Assembly: GCF_034258515.1 (NCBI RefSeq) | Contig: NZ_CP139438.1 | Location: 2,356,001 to 2,420,000 of the forward strand | DNA length: 64,000 nucleotides | Source of the DNA: Pseudarthrobacter oxydans | GTDB lineage: Bacteria; Actinomycetota; Actinomycetes; Actinomycetales; Micrococcaceae | Direction of reading: 5' to 3' | Part shown: positions 47,045 through 56,342 of the stretch, in pieces | Position numbering within the stretch: position 1 is the first letter of the stretch | How the letters are laid out: each line of letters starts with the position of its first letter | Notes under the pieces: generated by a model | Databases searched by the model: none | What the model was told of the DNA's origin: nothing | The model's input: the letters and a program-made list of their open reading frames with translations, nothing else | Program-made: the position numbers and the translations under genes

Positions 47045-48364
47045 ATGCCGTTGCTGGGATATATTCAAAACATGCTCTACTTCAGTGTTCCGCTCGGCAA
47101 GCTGGTGCGCCGCGTCTCCCGGCTCAGAGGTGGCGGGTCCGCCCTGCCCGGGCTGGTGGTTGAAAAAATCGACCCCGGCTTCATGCGGCGGACGCTCACC
47201 ACGCTCCCCCACGGCGTCGCTGTTGTCAGCGGCACGAACGGCAAGACCACCACCACCAAAATGGTGGTGGAGCTGCTGGAAAGCCAGGGCCTCAAGGTCT
47301 TCACCAACCGCACGGGGAGCAACTTCACCCGCGGTGTGGCCGCAGCCCTGCTGGGCGAGGTGGATTGGCGCGGCCGGCTCGACGCCGACGTCGCGGTCCT
47401 GGAACTCGACGAAGCCCACGCCGTGCACTTCGTCAACAGCGTGCCGCCGCGCTACTGCCTGCTGCTGAACGTCCTCCGCGACCAGCTGGACCGCTTTGGT
47501 GAAATCGACAAGACGGCCCAACTGCTCCAGCACATCGCTGCCAAGACCACCGGGACGGTGGTGCTGAACCGTGAGGATCCCAGGGTGGCCCGGATCGCCG
47601 AAACGCTGACCGGCCAGGACGTCAAATACTTCGGCCTGGACGATTCGCTCCTGGGCACCTTCCCCAACGACGACGATATGCGGGCCGCTCCCGGCAGTCC
47701 CGCCCCGGCGGGCCTGCCGGAGAAGCCCGCTGCCGACGTCGTCCTTCGCAAGGTGGGCGCGGACACGGCCGAGTTCGAGTACGACGGCGTCACGGTCAGC
47801 ACAGGCATGAAGCTTCGGGGTGTCTACAACATCTTCAATGCGGCCGCGGCGCTGACGCTCGCGCGGAGCATCTGCGGCAGCGGCGCCGCCACGGCCAACC
47901 AAGAGACCCTGTTGGATGCGCTGTCCCACGTGGCACCGGCATTCGGACGCGGGGAAAGCCTTACCGTGGACGGCCAGCCCCTGGACCTGGTCCTGGTCAA
48001 GAACCCGAGCGGCTTCCGGCTCGGCCTGAAGTCCTTCCCGGCCGGAGGCTACGCCACCATGATCGCCATCAATGACAACTATGCGGACGGCCGGGATATG
48101 TCGTGGCTGTGGGATGTTGAGTTCGATTCCCTGCGGGAAGGCGGGGTGGACCAGCTGACCGGGTCCCGCGCCTATGACATGGCCCTCCGGCTGCAATACG
48201 ACGACGTCCCCGTCGGCAGTGTGCAGACGGACATTGCGCCGGCCCTTGCAGCCTTCATCCGGGAAGCCCGGGGAAAGCCGAAGCGCATCTTCTGCACCTA
48301 CACCGCCATGCTGGCCATCCGCCGTGAACTGTCCAAAATCACCACCGTGGAGGTTGTCTCTTGA
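47045..48364 (+). CDS. murT: Lipid II isoglutaminyl synthase, MurT subunit
   Basis: A 439-residue Mur-ligase-like subunit that with GatD amidates D-Glu of the lipid II stem peptide. The ATP loop GTNGKTTTTKM is near residue 63, and the Mur-ligase central segment and the C-terminal DUF1727 domain (NPSGFRLGLKSFPAGG; MIAINDNYADGRDMSWLWDVEF) follow. Many MurT proteins carry a four-Cys zinc ribbon in the central domain; here only three scattered Cys exist, with no CxxC. A GGAGG site lies 4 nt before the ATG; an alternative start is ATG 47072. The stop overlaps gatD by 4 nt. Confidence 0.93.
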   Translation: MPLLGYIQNMLYFSVPLGKLVRRVSRLRGGGSALPGLVVEKIDPGFMRRTLTTLPHGVAVVSGTNGKTTTTKMVVELLESQGLKVFTNRTGSNFTRGVAAALLGEVDWRGRLDADVAVLELDEAHAVHFVNSVPPRYCLLLNVLRDQLDRFGEIDKTAQLLQHIAAKTTGTVVLNREDPRVARIAETLTGQDVKYFGLDDSLLGTFPNDDDMRAAPGSPAPAGLPEKPAADVVLRKVGADTAEFEYDGVTVSTGMKLRGVYNIFNAAAALTLARSICGSGAATANQETLLDALSHVAPAFGRGESLTVDGQPLDLVLVKNPSGFRLGLKSFPAGGYATMIAINDNYADGRDMSWLWDVEFDSLREGGVDQLTGSRAYDMALRLQYDDVPVGSVQTDIAPALAAFIREARGKPKRIFCTYTAMLAIRRELSKITTVEVVS

Positions 48365-49122
48365 GCCAGGCAGGTGCGGACCCCGCACGGGAGAACTCTG
48401 AGAGCAAGGGCACCCTCCGCGTGGTGCAGCTCTACCCGCGGGACATGAACATCTACGGCGACTGGGGCAATGCCCTGGTCCTGCAGCAGCGGATCAGGTG
48501 GCACGGCTACACTCCGGAGCTGGTCGAGTACAACGTGGGGGATCCGTTCCCCGACGGCGTGGACATTATCGTGGGCGGCGGCGGCCAGGACAGCGGCCAG
48601 CTGGTGATCCAGGACGACCTGCAGTCGCGGGCCGGAGTACTTAAGGACCTGGCTGAGGACGGTGCGCCGATGCTTGTCATCTGTGGGCTGTACCAGCTCT
48701 TCGGACACTTCTTCAAGACCCGCACAGGCGCCGTGATCCCGGGCATCGGCATCCTGGACGTGGAAACCCACGGGACGGACGAACGCCTGATCGGCAACGT
48801 CAAGGTCTCCACCCCGGAGTTCGGCGAAGTCCTGGGTTATGAGAACCACAGCGGCCAGACCACCCTTGGCAGCGGCGTGCGGCCTTTGGGCTCCACCCCG
48901 AAGGGTATGGGCAACAACAGCAGTGACGGCCACGAGGGTGCCCGCTACCGCAATATAGTGGCCAGCTACCTGCACGGCTCCCTCCTGCCCAAGAATCCGG
49001 CCATCGCGGACTTCCTGATCCGCACGGCAGCGGAGCGCAAGTACGGCAGCTTTGTTCCGGGCCATCCGGATGACCACTACGCGGAACTGGCCAGGGAACA
49101 CGCGGCGCGGCGCCCTCGCTGA
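48361..49122 (+). CDS. gatD: Lipid II isoglutaminyl synthase, GatD glutaminase subunit
   Basis: A 253-residue amidotransferase of the CobB/CobQ type. The nucleophile Cys is in MLVICGLYQLFG near residue 107, and the conserved His in SYLHGSLLPKNP near residue 205. The motif LYPRDMNIYGDWGN near residue 25 is typical of GatD. The gene starts with TTG overlapping the murT TGA. It forms the transferase with MurT. Confidence 0.93.
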   Translation: MSQAGADPARENSESKGTLRVVQLYPRDMNIYGDWGNALVLQQRIRWHGYTPELVEYNVGDPFPDGVDIIVGGGGQDSGQLVIQDDLQSRAGVLKDLAEDGAPMLVICGLYQLFGHFFKTRTGAVIPGIGILDVETHGTDERLIGNVKVSTPEFGEVLGYENHSGQTTLGSGVRPLGSTPKGMGNNSSDGHEGARYRNIVASYLHGSLLPKNPAIADFLIRTAAERKYGSFVPGHPDDHYAELAREHAARRPR

Positions 49123-49144
49123 CCCGGGGCGGGACAGTCAGCGC

Positions 49145-50512
49145 TCAGCGCCAGTTAAAGTACTCACGGTGTATGTTCGCCCGGCGGACACCGGCGGCGC
49201 GAAAAGCCTTCCCAAACTGGCGGAGCATCTTGTCCGGACCTCCCATGAAGACAGACAAGCGGCGAGGTTCCACGGCTACGGAGCCAAGGACCATCTCAGG
49301 AGTCAGCCTCCCGTCCGTATCCGTGTCCACGAAATGGACCGTAAGGCCAGGGTGGGCCCTGGCGATACCTGCGATTTCTTGGGCAAAGGGCGACGTGCCT
49401 GATGAGGTGACGAACAGATCGACGGTGCCCTCCAGCTTTCCTTCCAGGGAACGCAGCCAGCTAAGGAACGGGGTGATCCCCACGCCTCCTGCTATCCAGA
49501 CCTGGTGCCCGGTCCCGGCGTCGCGGTCGAAGCGGCCATAGGGTCCGCTGACTACCGCCGGCATGCCGGGGAGCACCGCGTCGGGCATGCCGGCGGTGTG
49601 ATCACCCAGGGCCTTGACCGTGATGCGTATCCGGCGCTCCCGGACGGAGCCCGAGATCGAAAACGGATGCCGCTGCCATCCTTGCTTCGTCTCGAGGTAG
49701 ATCATGGCGAACTGGCCTGGTTTGAACTTCAGCGGCCTTCCCAGTGGCAGGAGGCTAACCTCCACCAGGCCCGGCGCCACGATGTCGACGCGTTCCACCT
49801 GGTAATCGTGGTGGGGCAGGAAGTGCCGCGCCAGGAGTTCCCGGTAGGCGTAGAAGGCAAGTCCCGTGCCGCCGATGGCCACGTAGCTCCAGCGCAATCC
49901 TGGTACCGCATCGAAGGCGCTGGCGTCCAAAAGGCCATGCAGAAAGCCGGCAGCGACAAAAAGTCCTGTCAGGCGGTGGAAGCCGCGCCACCGTTCATAG
50001 CCTCCAAGCAGGCGCCGAAGAAGCCGCACAGGCCAGGCTTCGCGGAAGTCGAGCACCATCCGCCGGACAGGGGCAGGCAGCATGGTGCGCCAGCGAGGCA
50101 GGACGGCCCAGACCACCAGGGCGGCAAGCCCGGTTGCGGCGATGACGGCCAGCGCCTTGCCCACGCTGGTGGCAGCGGGGTTGGCGGCAAGTTGGATGTG
50201 GGGCACCAGGAGCAGGCTTCCGGTAATCGCAAGGCGGCGGTGCCAGATGGCGGCGTGGTCAATGCCACCGAAGATGTGCTCCACCTGCGGAAGCGTACTG
50301 ATCAGGACCAACGCTATGGAAAAGAGCAGGATGGACTCGCCACCAAAGAGTTGTCCCAGGTAGCCCGGCACAGCCTCCCCTCCGGGCCGCATCAGGTACC
50401 AAAGGACTGCATAGGCCGCGGAAAAGCCCATAATGCCGGCGGGCCCGGTCCACCGCACGGGGAGGCCGGGATGCCCGGCCACTCTTCCTGACTCCGGCTG
50501 CGGGTTCACCAC
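49145..50512 (-). CDS. Ferric reductase-like membrane flavoprotein
   Basis: A 455-residue protein with six hydrophobic segments (about residues 25-225) of the ferric-reductase-like transmembrane type, including paired His in HRRLAITG, VPHIQLAA and GFHRLTG that could bind haem. The C-terminal half is a ferredoxin-reductase domain: RHPFSISGS binds FAD, and IAGGVGITPFLSWLRS and FMGGPDKMLRQ bind NAD(P)H. The electron acceptor is unknown. It begins GTG-GTG just 3 nt after the CapA-like stop, so the two genes are probably co-transcribed. Confidence 0.87.
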   Translation of the reverse strand: MVNPQPESGRVAGHPGLPVRWTGPAGIMGFSAAYAVLWYLMRPGGEAVPGYLGQLFGGESILLFSIALVLISTLPQVEHIFGGIDHAAIWHRRLAITGSLLLVPHIQLAANPAATSVGKALAVIAATGLAALVVWAVLPRWRTMLPAPVRRMVLDFREAWPVRLLRRLLGGYERWRGFHRLTGLFVAAGFLHGLLDASAFDAVPGLRWSYVAIGGTGLAFYAYRELLARHFLPHHDYQVERVDIVAPGLVEVSLLPLGRPLKFKPGQFAMIYLETKQGWQRHPFSISGSVRERRIRITVKALGDHTAGMPDAVLPGMPAVVSGPYGRFDRDAGTGHQVWIAGGVGITPFLSWLRSLEGKLEGTVDLFVTSSGTSPFAQEIAGIARAHPGLTVHFVDTDTDGRLTPEMVLGSVAVEPRRLSVFMGGPDKMLRQFGKAFRAAGVRRANIHREYFNWR

Positions 50513-50515
50513 GGA

Positions 50516-51835
50516 TCACGGCTCCTTCGTTACCAGGAGTTCGTGGGCGCCGGCGGACGGGGCGTCCATGGACTCGACCACCCCCAGAGTACGCTCCCTG
50601 GTCGCGGCGTCGGCTTCCGGCCCGGCACAGGGCCCCTGCGGCGCGTCGGAGGCCACCGAACACCAGCGGTAGGGATCCCGGACAATAACCGAAGGAGCCC
50701 AGGCCAGGTCCGTGGCTGACCACCTGCCCGACGTGTCCTGGCCGAACTGTACCCTGACCAGCAGGCCCTCATTGTTGACCACATACCACGGGGAAAGTTC
50801 CGTGATGGCGTTGCCCAGCCCGTACACGATCCAGGTGCCCTTGTAGTTTTCAATGGGCTGCACGGCGTGCGCGTGGTGTCCGTAGACCAGGTTGAACTGG
50901 CCGCTGTCCGCCAGGGCACGCGCCACCTCCTGCTGCTGGACGTTGGGTTCACTGGCGTATTCGTCCCCCGCATGCATGGCCGCCAGCACGATGTCCGCCC
51001 CCTGCGCCCGCGCTTTCTCCGCCTTGGCGATCATGGTGGGGGCATCGAGCATGTCCACCTGCCAGGGATGGTCCGGAACCAGCCCGTTAAGCCCATAGGT
51101 TCCCTGGACAACAGCGATCTTTGCCGCCGCCGTCTGCATAATGAGGATCTTTTGGGACTCGGTTTCGGTCCGGTAGGAGCCTGTGTGTTTGAGGCCGGCG
51201 GCGTCCAGGGTATCCAGGGTTCGCAGCAGTCCGTCCGTCCCGCGGTCGATGGTGTGGTTGCTGCCCGTTGTGCAGGCCTGGTAGCCGACCTCTTTTGAGG
51301 CGGTAATGATCTGCGGCGGAACGTTGAAGGAGGGATAGGCCGAGAACGGGCCGTCCGGACCGGATACGGGAGTTTCCAGGTGGCAGATGGCGAGGTCGCT
51401 GTTGTTGATGTACCTGCGCTGGCCTTCCAGGAGCGGCACGAAGTCCATTCCCGGCTTGCCTGCGGCCGCCGCGTCGTGCTGTCCCTGCTGCCACAGCTGC
51501 GCGTGCACCAGCATGTCTCCGGTGACCAGCACCGAAGTGCAGCGGAGCACGGGGCAGGCAGGCCCTTTGCCGGGGGTCGGGGTGGGTGTCGGTGTGGACG
51601 GCGGAGCAGGGGTTGTGGCCGTCACGGGACCAGAACTGCCGGAACCGCCCGCTGCCGGACCCGCCCCGGCGGAAGCGGAGTTTCCCGCCCGGGCCGTGGA
51701 CCCGTCCTGCTCCGCCAACAGGCCGCAGCCTGCCAAGGCCCCTGCCAGGAGCACCGAAACGGCCAAGGCCGAAGCGGAAGCATGGGCGCGGATATGCACC
51801 GGCCCCCTGCCGGATATGGTCCCCATAGCTGCCAT
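50516..51835 (-). CDS. CapA-family (PGA_cap) metallophosphatase-like lipoprotein
   Basis: A 439-residue protein with a lipobox: hydrophobic LAVSVLLAGALAGC, cleaved before Cys, then a Ser/Pro/Thr linker (about 45-85). The folded domain is the CapA/PGA synthesis type with TGDMLVHA, AICHLETPVS, GSNHTIDRG, MHAGDEYASEPN and VYGHHAHAVQPIE, residues that bind metals in this family. Homologues synthesise or hydrolyse poly-gamma-glutamate-like polymers or act in folate-type pathways; here the substrate is unknown and no other capsule gene is adjacent. The start ATG 51835 could also be 51826. Confidence 0.86.
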   Translation of the reverse strand: MAAMGTISGRGPVHIRAHASASALAVSVLLAGALAGCGLLAEQDGSTARAGNSASAGAGPAAGGSGSSGPVTATTPAPPSTPTPTPTPGKGPACPVLRCTSVLVTGDMLVHAQLWQQGQHDAAAAGKPGMDFVPLLEGQRRYINNSDLAICHLETPVSGPDGPFSAYPSFNVPPQIITASKEVGYQACTTGSNHTIDRGTDGLLRTLDTLDAAGLKHTGSYRTETESQKILIMQTAAAKIAVVQGTYGLNGLVPDHPWQVDMLDAPTMIAKAEKARAQGADIVLAAMHAGDEYASEPNVQQQEVARALADSGQFNLVYGHHAHAVQPIENYKGTWIVYGLGNAITELSPWYVVNNEGLLVRVQFGQDTSGRWSATDLAWAPSVIVRDPYRWCSVASDAPQGPCAGPEADAATRERTLGVVESMDAPSAGAHELLVTKEP

Positions 51836-51901
51836 TGTAGGGACGGCGGCGTGGCGTGGCGCACATTGAGAAGCGTGGCCTGCTGTGAAAGGTTTTAGTT
51901 C

Positions 51902-53914
51902 ATGACCAACCCCCTTCTGGCGCCCAGTCCCCTGCCGTACGGACTTCCTCCCTTCGCCGGGATCGAACCCGCCCACTACGAGGAAGCCATCGAAGCGGGC
52001 CTCGCCGAACACCTGGCCGAGATCCAGGGAATCGTGGACACCCCGGCACCGGCCACCTTCGACAACACGGCACTGGCGATGGAGCGCTCCGGCCGCCTGC
52101 TGGACCGGGCCGCCGCGTCCTTCTTCACACTGGTGTCAGCGGACGCGTCGGACCGGATCCGGGACCTCGAAACGAAACTTTCCCCGCTCTTCTCAGCCCA
52201 CCAGGACGAGATCTTCCTGAACCGTGGACTTTTCGAGCGCTTTGCCGCCATCGATACGGCCCAATGTGATGCCGAGTCCACCCGGCTGGTGGAGGAATAC
52301 CTCAGGGAATTCCGGCAGTCCGGCATCCAGCTTGACGGCCCGGGCCAGGAGAGGCTCCGCGCCATCAACGCCGAACTCTCACAGCTGGGCACGGAGTTCG
52401 GACAGCGGGTCAAGGACGGAATGAAGTCGGCCGCCATCCTGCTTGACCATGCCGGGGATCTGGCCGGCCTGCCGGCGGATGACATTGCCAGCGCTGCCGA
52501 GGCCGCCCGCGCGGCCGGCCATGACGGGAAGTTCCTGCTGACGCTGATCCAGCCCAGCAACCAGCCCGCCCTGGCCGCCCTCGAAAACCGCGACGTCCGC
52601 CGTCGGCTCTTCGAAGCCTCCGTAGCCCGGGGCAGCAGCGGCGGCAGCCTCGACGTGCTGGACCTGGCAACATCAATGGCGCGGCTCCGCGCCGAGAAGG
52701 CATCGCTGCTCGGCTTTGCCAACTACGCCGAGCTGGTGGTGGACCGCCAAACTGCTCCGGACTTCGAATCGGTCCAGGCCATGCTTAGCCGCATGGCCCC
52801 GGCAGCGGTGCGGAACGCGGACGCCGAAGCGGCGGCGCTGGCCGAGGCTGCGGGCCATCCGCTGGAGGCCTGGGACTGGGCCTTCTACTCCGCCAGGGTC
52901 CGCCGCGGGAAGTATGCGGTGGACGAACAGGCGCTGCGCCCTTATTTCGAACTTGACCGGGTCCTGGCCGACGGGGTTTTCTTCGCCGCCACATCCCTGT
53001 ACGGCATCACGTTCCACGAGCGGGACGACCTCTCCGGCTACCACCCTGATGTAAGCATTTGGGAGGTCCGGGACGAGGACGGTGAGGGACTGGGCCTGTT
53101 CCTGGGCGACTACTACACCCGCGAGTCAAAGCGTGGCGGGGCCTGGATGAATTCCCTGGTTGAACAGTCGGCGCTGCTGGGAACCAAGCCTGTTGTCATC
53201 AACAACCTGAACATCTCCAAGCCGCCGGCCGGCGAGCCAACCCTGCTGACCCTGGACGAGCTGCGGACCACGTTCCACGAATTCGGCCACGCCCTGCACG
53301 GGCTCTTCTCCAACGTTACGTACCCGCGGTTTTCCGGCACGTCAGTTCCCCGCGACTTCGTTGAGTACCCGTCCCAGGTCAATGAAATGTGGATCATGTG
53401 GCCCGAAGTCCTGGAAAATTATGCGCGCCACCACGCCACCGGTGAGCCGCTGCCGGCCGCCGTCGTGGAAAAGCTCAACGAGTCCCGGCTGTGGGGCGAG
53501 GGTTTTGCCACCACCGAGTACCTGGGCGCGGCCTTGCTGGACCTTGCCTGGCATGTCCTCGGGGCCGGCGATGTTCCGGAAGACGCCCTGGCTTTCGAAG
53601 ACAAGGCCCTCGCTGCGGCGGGAATCGCCCACGCCCTGATTCCGCCGCGCTACCGCACCGGCTACTTCCAGCACGTCTTCGCAGGCGCAGGGTACGCAGC
53701 AGGCTACTACTCCTACATCTGGAGCGAGGTCCTGGACGCGGAAACGGTGGACTGGTTCACCGAAAACGGCGGCCTGACACGCGCGAACGGCCAGCGCTTC
53801 CGCCAGGAGCTGCTGTCACGGGGTAACAGCCGGGACCCCCTGGAATCCTTCCGCAGCCTCCGCGGCCGCGACGCCCGCCTGGACCCGCTGCTGAAGCGCC
53901 GCGGCCTGGAGTAA
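51902..53914 (+). CDS. M3-family metallopeptidase (Dcp/oligopeptidase type)
   Basis: A 670-residue soluble zinc peptidase. The active site HEFGHALHGLF lies at about residue 460, with the third zinc ligand Glu in EYPSQVNEMW about 28 residues on. The overall layout matches bacterial dipeptidyl carboxypeptidase Dcp or oligopeptidase A, about 680 residues, without a signal peptide, so it acts in the cytoplasm on small peptides. It is divergent from the CapA-like gene with a 66-nt gap and ends 6 nt before the long palindrome. Confidence 0.93.
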   Translation: MTNPLLAPSPLPYGLPPFAGIEPAHYEEAIEAGLAEHLAEIQGIVDTPAPATFDNTALAMERSGRLLDRAAASFFTLVSADASDRIRDLETKLSPLFSAHQDEIFLNRGLFERFAAIDTAQCDAESTRLVEEYLREFRQSGIQLDGPGQERLRAINAELSQLGTEFGQRVKDGMKSAAILLDHAGDLAGLPADDIASAAEAARAAGHDGKFLLTLIQPSNQPALAALENRDVRRRLFEASVARGSSGGSLDVLDLATSMARLRAEKASLLGFANYAELVVDRQTAPDFESVQAMLSRMAPAAVRNADAEAAALAEAAGHPLEAWDWAFYSARVRRGKYAVDEQALRPYFELDRVLADGVFFAATSLYGITFHERDDLSGYHPDVSIWEVRDEDGEGLGLFLGDYYTRESKRGGAWMNSLVEQSALLGTKPVVINNLNISKPPAGEPTLLTLDELRTTFHEFGHALHGLFSNVTYPRFSGTSVPRDFVEYPSQVNEMWIMWPEVLENYARHHATGEPLPAAVVEKLNESRLWGEGFATTEYLGAALLDLAWHVLGAGDVPEDALAFEDKALAAAGIAHALIPPRYRTGYFQHVFAGAGYAAGYYSYIWSEVLDAETVDWFTENGGLTRANGQRFRQELLSRGNSRDPLESFRSLRGRDARLDPLLKRRGLE

Positions 53915-53920
53915 GGGTTT

Positions 53921-53984
53921 CCAAGTAGGTAGCGCTAAGTGTCGTTTTGAACCTCCAAAACGACACTTAGCGCTACCTACTTGG
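53921..53984. repeat. Long dispersed palindrome, copy 2
   Basis: Two perfect 29-bp arms (53921-53949 and 53956-53984) with a 6-nt loop. The core TAGCGCTAAGTGTCGTTTTG is the same element as at 13055-13120, but the C-to-T change in the core is matched by a G-to-A change in the opposite arm. It starts 6 nt after the M3 peptidase stop, between two convergent genes. Confidence 0.88.
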
Positions 53985-53994
53985 GATAAACGAA

Positions 53995-54036
53995 CGACGG
54001 CGGCGGGTCACCTTCCCGGGTGACCCGCCGCCGTCG
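53995..54036. terminator. Terminator after pdxS
   Basis: An 18-bp perfect hairpin: CGACGGCGGCGGGTCACC (53995-54012) pairs with GGTGACCCGCCGCCGTCG (54019-54036) around a 6-nt loop. It starts 17 nt after the pdxS stop and could also stop transcription coming from the M3 peptidase side. Confidence 0.8.
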
Positions 54037-54053
54037 TACTGCTTTTGAAGCTG

Positions 54054-54980
54054 TTACCAGCCGCGTTCGGCGAGGCGGTGGGGCTGGGGGATCTCGTCGA
54101 CGTTGATGCCCACCATGGCTTCGCCGAGGCCCCGGGAGGCCTTGGCGATGACGTCGGGGTCATCGAAGAAGGTGGTGGCCTTGACGACGGCGGCGGCGCG
54201 CTGGGCCGGGTTGCCGGACTTGAAGATGCCCGAGCCGACGAACACGCCGTCAGCGCCGAGCTGCATCATCATGGCCGCGTCAGCGGGGGTGGCGATGCCG
54301 CCGGCGGTGAACAGCACCACCGGAAGCTTGCCGGCGGCGGCAACTTCCTTGACCAGTTCGTACGGTGCCTGCAGTTCCTTCGCCGCGACGTACAGCTCGT
54401 CCTCGGGCAGGGCCGCAAGCTTGGCGATCTCGGAACGGATCTGGCGCATGTGCCCGGTGGCGTTCGAGACGTCGCCGGTGCCGGCCTCGCCCTTGGAACG
54501 GATCATGGCCGCACCCTCGTTGATGCGGCGCAGTGCCTCACCGAGGTTGGTGGCGCCGCAAACGAAGGGAACCTTGAAGTTCCACTTGTCGATGTGGTTG
54601 ACATAGTCGGCCGGGGTCAGGACCTCGGACTCGTCGATGTAGTCCACGCCCAGGGACTGCAGGACCTGGGCCTCCACGAAGTGGCCGATCCGGGCCTTGG
54701 CCATGACCGGGATGGACACGGCATCGATGATCTGGTCGATCATGTCCGGATCCGACATGCGGGACACGCCGCCCTGGGCCCGGATATCGGCCGGAACGCG
54801 TTCCAGCGCCATCACAGCAACGGCACCGGCGTCCTCGGCGATGCGGGCCTGTTCGACGTTGACGACGTCCATGATGACGCCGCCCTTGAGCATCTCAGCC
54901 ATACCGCGCTTCACGCGGTTGCTGCCCGTGACGCTGTTCGCGGACGAACCGGCTTCGCTGCTTACATCAGGTGTAGACAC
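54054..54980 (-). CDS. pdxS: Pyridoxal 5'-phosphate synthase synthase subunit
   Basis: A 308-residue TIM-barrel enzyme that makes PLP from ribose 5-phosphate, glyceraldehyde 3-phosphate and ammonia from PdxT. The catalytic Lys regions are [15 protein letters not shown] near residue 30 and [16 protein letters not shown] near 95, and the phosphate loops [10 protein letters not shown] and [13 protein letters not shown] are present. I use GTG 54980, with AGGGG 5 nt upstream; the open frame extends a further 30 codons without a site. The family length is about 300. Confidence 0.96.
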   Translation of the reverse strand: MSTPDVSSEAGSSANSVTGSNRVKRGMAEMLKGGVIMDVVNVEQARIAEDAGAVAVMALERVPADIRAQGGVSRMSDPDMIDQIIDAVSIPVMAKARIGHFVEAQVLQSLGVDYIDESEVLTPADYVNHIDKWNFKVPFVCGATNLGEALRRINEGAAMIRSKGEAGTGDVSNATGHMRQIRSEIAKLAALPEDELYVAAKELQAPYELVKEVAAAGKLPVVLFTAGGIATPADAAMMMQLGADGVFVGSGIFKSGNPAQRAAAVVKATTFFDDPDVIAKASRGLGEAMVGINVDEIPQPHRLAERGW

Positions 54981-55123
54981 AAAAACCCCTATGGGTAGAT
55001 AGATGACCTTCGCCGGGGTGCAGGGCGGCACGGAGATGCCGATGTACACGCACCGGGTTGCCGGATCCATTGACCGGGCAGTCCTAATACTAGTCTCACC
55101 GCGGCCAGCAGGCTTAATTCGTG

Positions 55124-55747
55124 TTAATCAGCAGGCGACGGCTCGGCGAGGGACTGGCGGCGGACGGAAAGCACGCGCTGGACCACTGTGATGAAGCTGG
55201 CCACGGCCAGCAGCAGGAGCGTCACCAGGAGCACCAGTTCCGGAAGTCCAAGGCCCGTGAAGCCGGTAACCACCAGCACGGAGACGAGGCGCTCGGCCCG
55301 CTCCGCGATCCCGGTGTTGGCCGTGAACCCCAGCGACTCGGCCTTTGCCCTGGCATAGGAAACCACCATGCCAAGGACCAGGCAGACCATGGCTGCCACG
55401 GCGATGGGAACGTTCGCCCCGCCGGTGAAGAACCACACGGCCAGGCCGGCGAACAGGGCGCCGTCGGCGATCCGGTCAAGCGTGGAGTCAAGGAAGTTGC
55501 CCCACCGGCTGCCCACCTCCCGCATCCTGGCCATGATGCCGTCCAGGACATCGGAGAAGATGAACGCGGTGATGAACAGGGTTCCCCACCAAAGCTGGCC
55601 GAGCGGATAGAAGACCAGGGCACCCACCACGACGCCGGCCGTGCCGACGACCGTTACCGCATCCGGCGAAACACCGATCTTGAGGAGCCAGCGGGCAAGC
55701 GGGGTGAACAGTGCGGTGAAGAAACCGCGGGCATGCCTATTCAGCAT
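55124..55747 (-). CDS. pgsA: Phosphatidylinositol phosphate synthase-type CDP-alcohol phosphatidyltransferase
   Basis: A 207-residue membrane enzyme with the complete CDP-alcohol motif: DG-IM-AR-(8)-G-NFL-D-STL-D in [18 protein letters not shown] plus the following Asp residues. Six hydrophobic segments follow. In this genomic slot, after thrS and a HIT gene, the actinobacterial enzyme makes phosphatidylinositol phosphate. Start ATG 55747 overlaps the HIT gene by 11 nt. The neighbours usual in mycobacteria, a PIM acyltransferase and pimA, do not follow; pdxS comes next. Confidence 0.9.
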   Translation of the reverse strand: MLNRHARGFFTALFTPLARWLLKIGVSPDAVTVVGTAGVVVGALVFYPLGQLWWGTLFITAFIFSDVLDGIMARMREVGSRWGNFLDSTLDRIADGALFAGLAVWFFTGGANVPIAVAAMVCLVLGMVVSYARAKAESLGFTANTGIAERAERLVSVLVVTGFTGLGLPELVLLVTLLLLAVASFITVVQRVLSVRRQSLAEPSPAD

Positions 55748-56324
55748 CCGTCTCCCCGGGCCAGGCGTCGGCCACCTGCTGGCGGACCTCGTCGAGGGTC
55801 TGCGTAATGGCCTTGGTCTGGGCGATGATCGGGAAGAAATTCCCGTCACCGCCCCAGCGGGGAACGATGTGCTGGTGGAGGTGCGCCGCGATTCCGGCAC
55901 CGCCCACGACGCCCTGGTTCATGCCCAGGTTGAAGCCCCCCGGGTTGGCCACTTTCCGCAGGACCTTCATGGCGGTCTGGGTGAGTTCCGCGAACTCGGC
56001 GGTCTCGTCGAGAGTCAGGTCTGTGTAGTCGGGAATGTGACGGTACGGGCACACCAGGAGATGGCCGGGGTTGTAGGGAAAGAGGTTCAGCACCACGTAG
56101 CAGGTCTTTCCACGGTGGACGATAAGGGCTTCCTCGTCAGTCCGTCCGGGGCCAACGCAGAAGGGGCAGTCGTTCTCATTCTTGAACTGGTGCTGCCCGC
56201 CTTTGATGTAGGCCATGCGGTGCGGAGTCCACAGGCGCTGGAAGGCGTCCGGGACACCGGCGAGGTCAAAGTCGTCGGTAACGCCGGCATCGCCTGGATA
56301 CCCTGCGCCTGTGTTCTCCTGCAC
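55737..56324 (-). CDS. HIT-family protein, AP4A phosphorylase-like
   Basis: A 195-residue histidine-triad protein. The triad HLHQHIVPRW is near residue 150, and a CPFC pair near residue 53 suggests a zinc-binding site. The same-length orthologue in the same position of Mycobacterium tuberculosis, between thrS and pgsA, has been reported as AP4A phosphorylase. It may recycle diadenosine tetraphosphate, a by-product of aminoacyl-tRNA synthetases such as the neighbour ThrRS. The start is GTG 56324. Confidence 0.9.
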   Translation of the reverse strand: MQENTGAGYPGDAGVTDDFDLAGVPDAFQRLWTPHRMAYIKGGQHQFKNENDCPFCVGPGRTDEEALIVHRGKTCYVVLNLFPYNPGHLLVCPYRHIPDYTDLTLDETAEFAELTQTAMKVLRKVANPGGFNLGMNQGVVGGAGIAAHLHQHIVPRWGGDGNFFPIIAQTKAITQTLDEVRQQVADAWPGETDAE

Positions 56325-56342
56325 CGTGCTGTTCCGTTTCCG

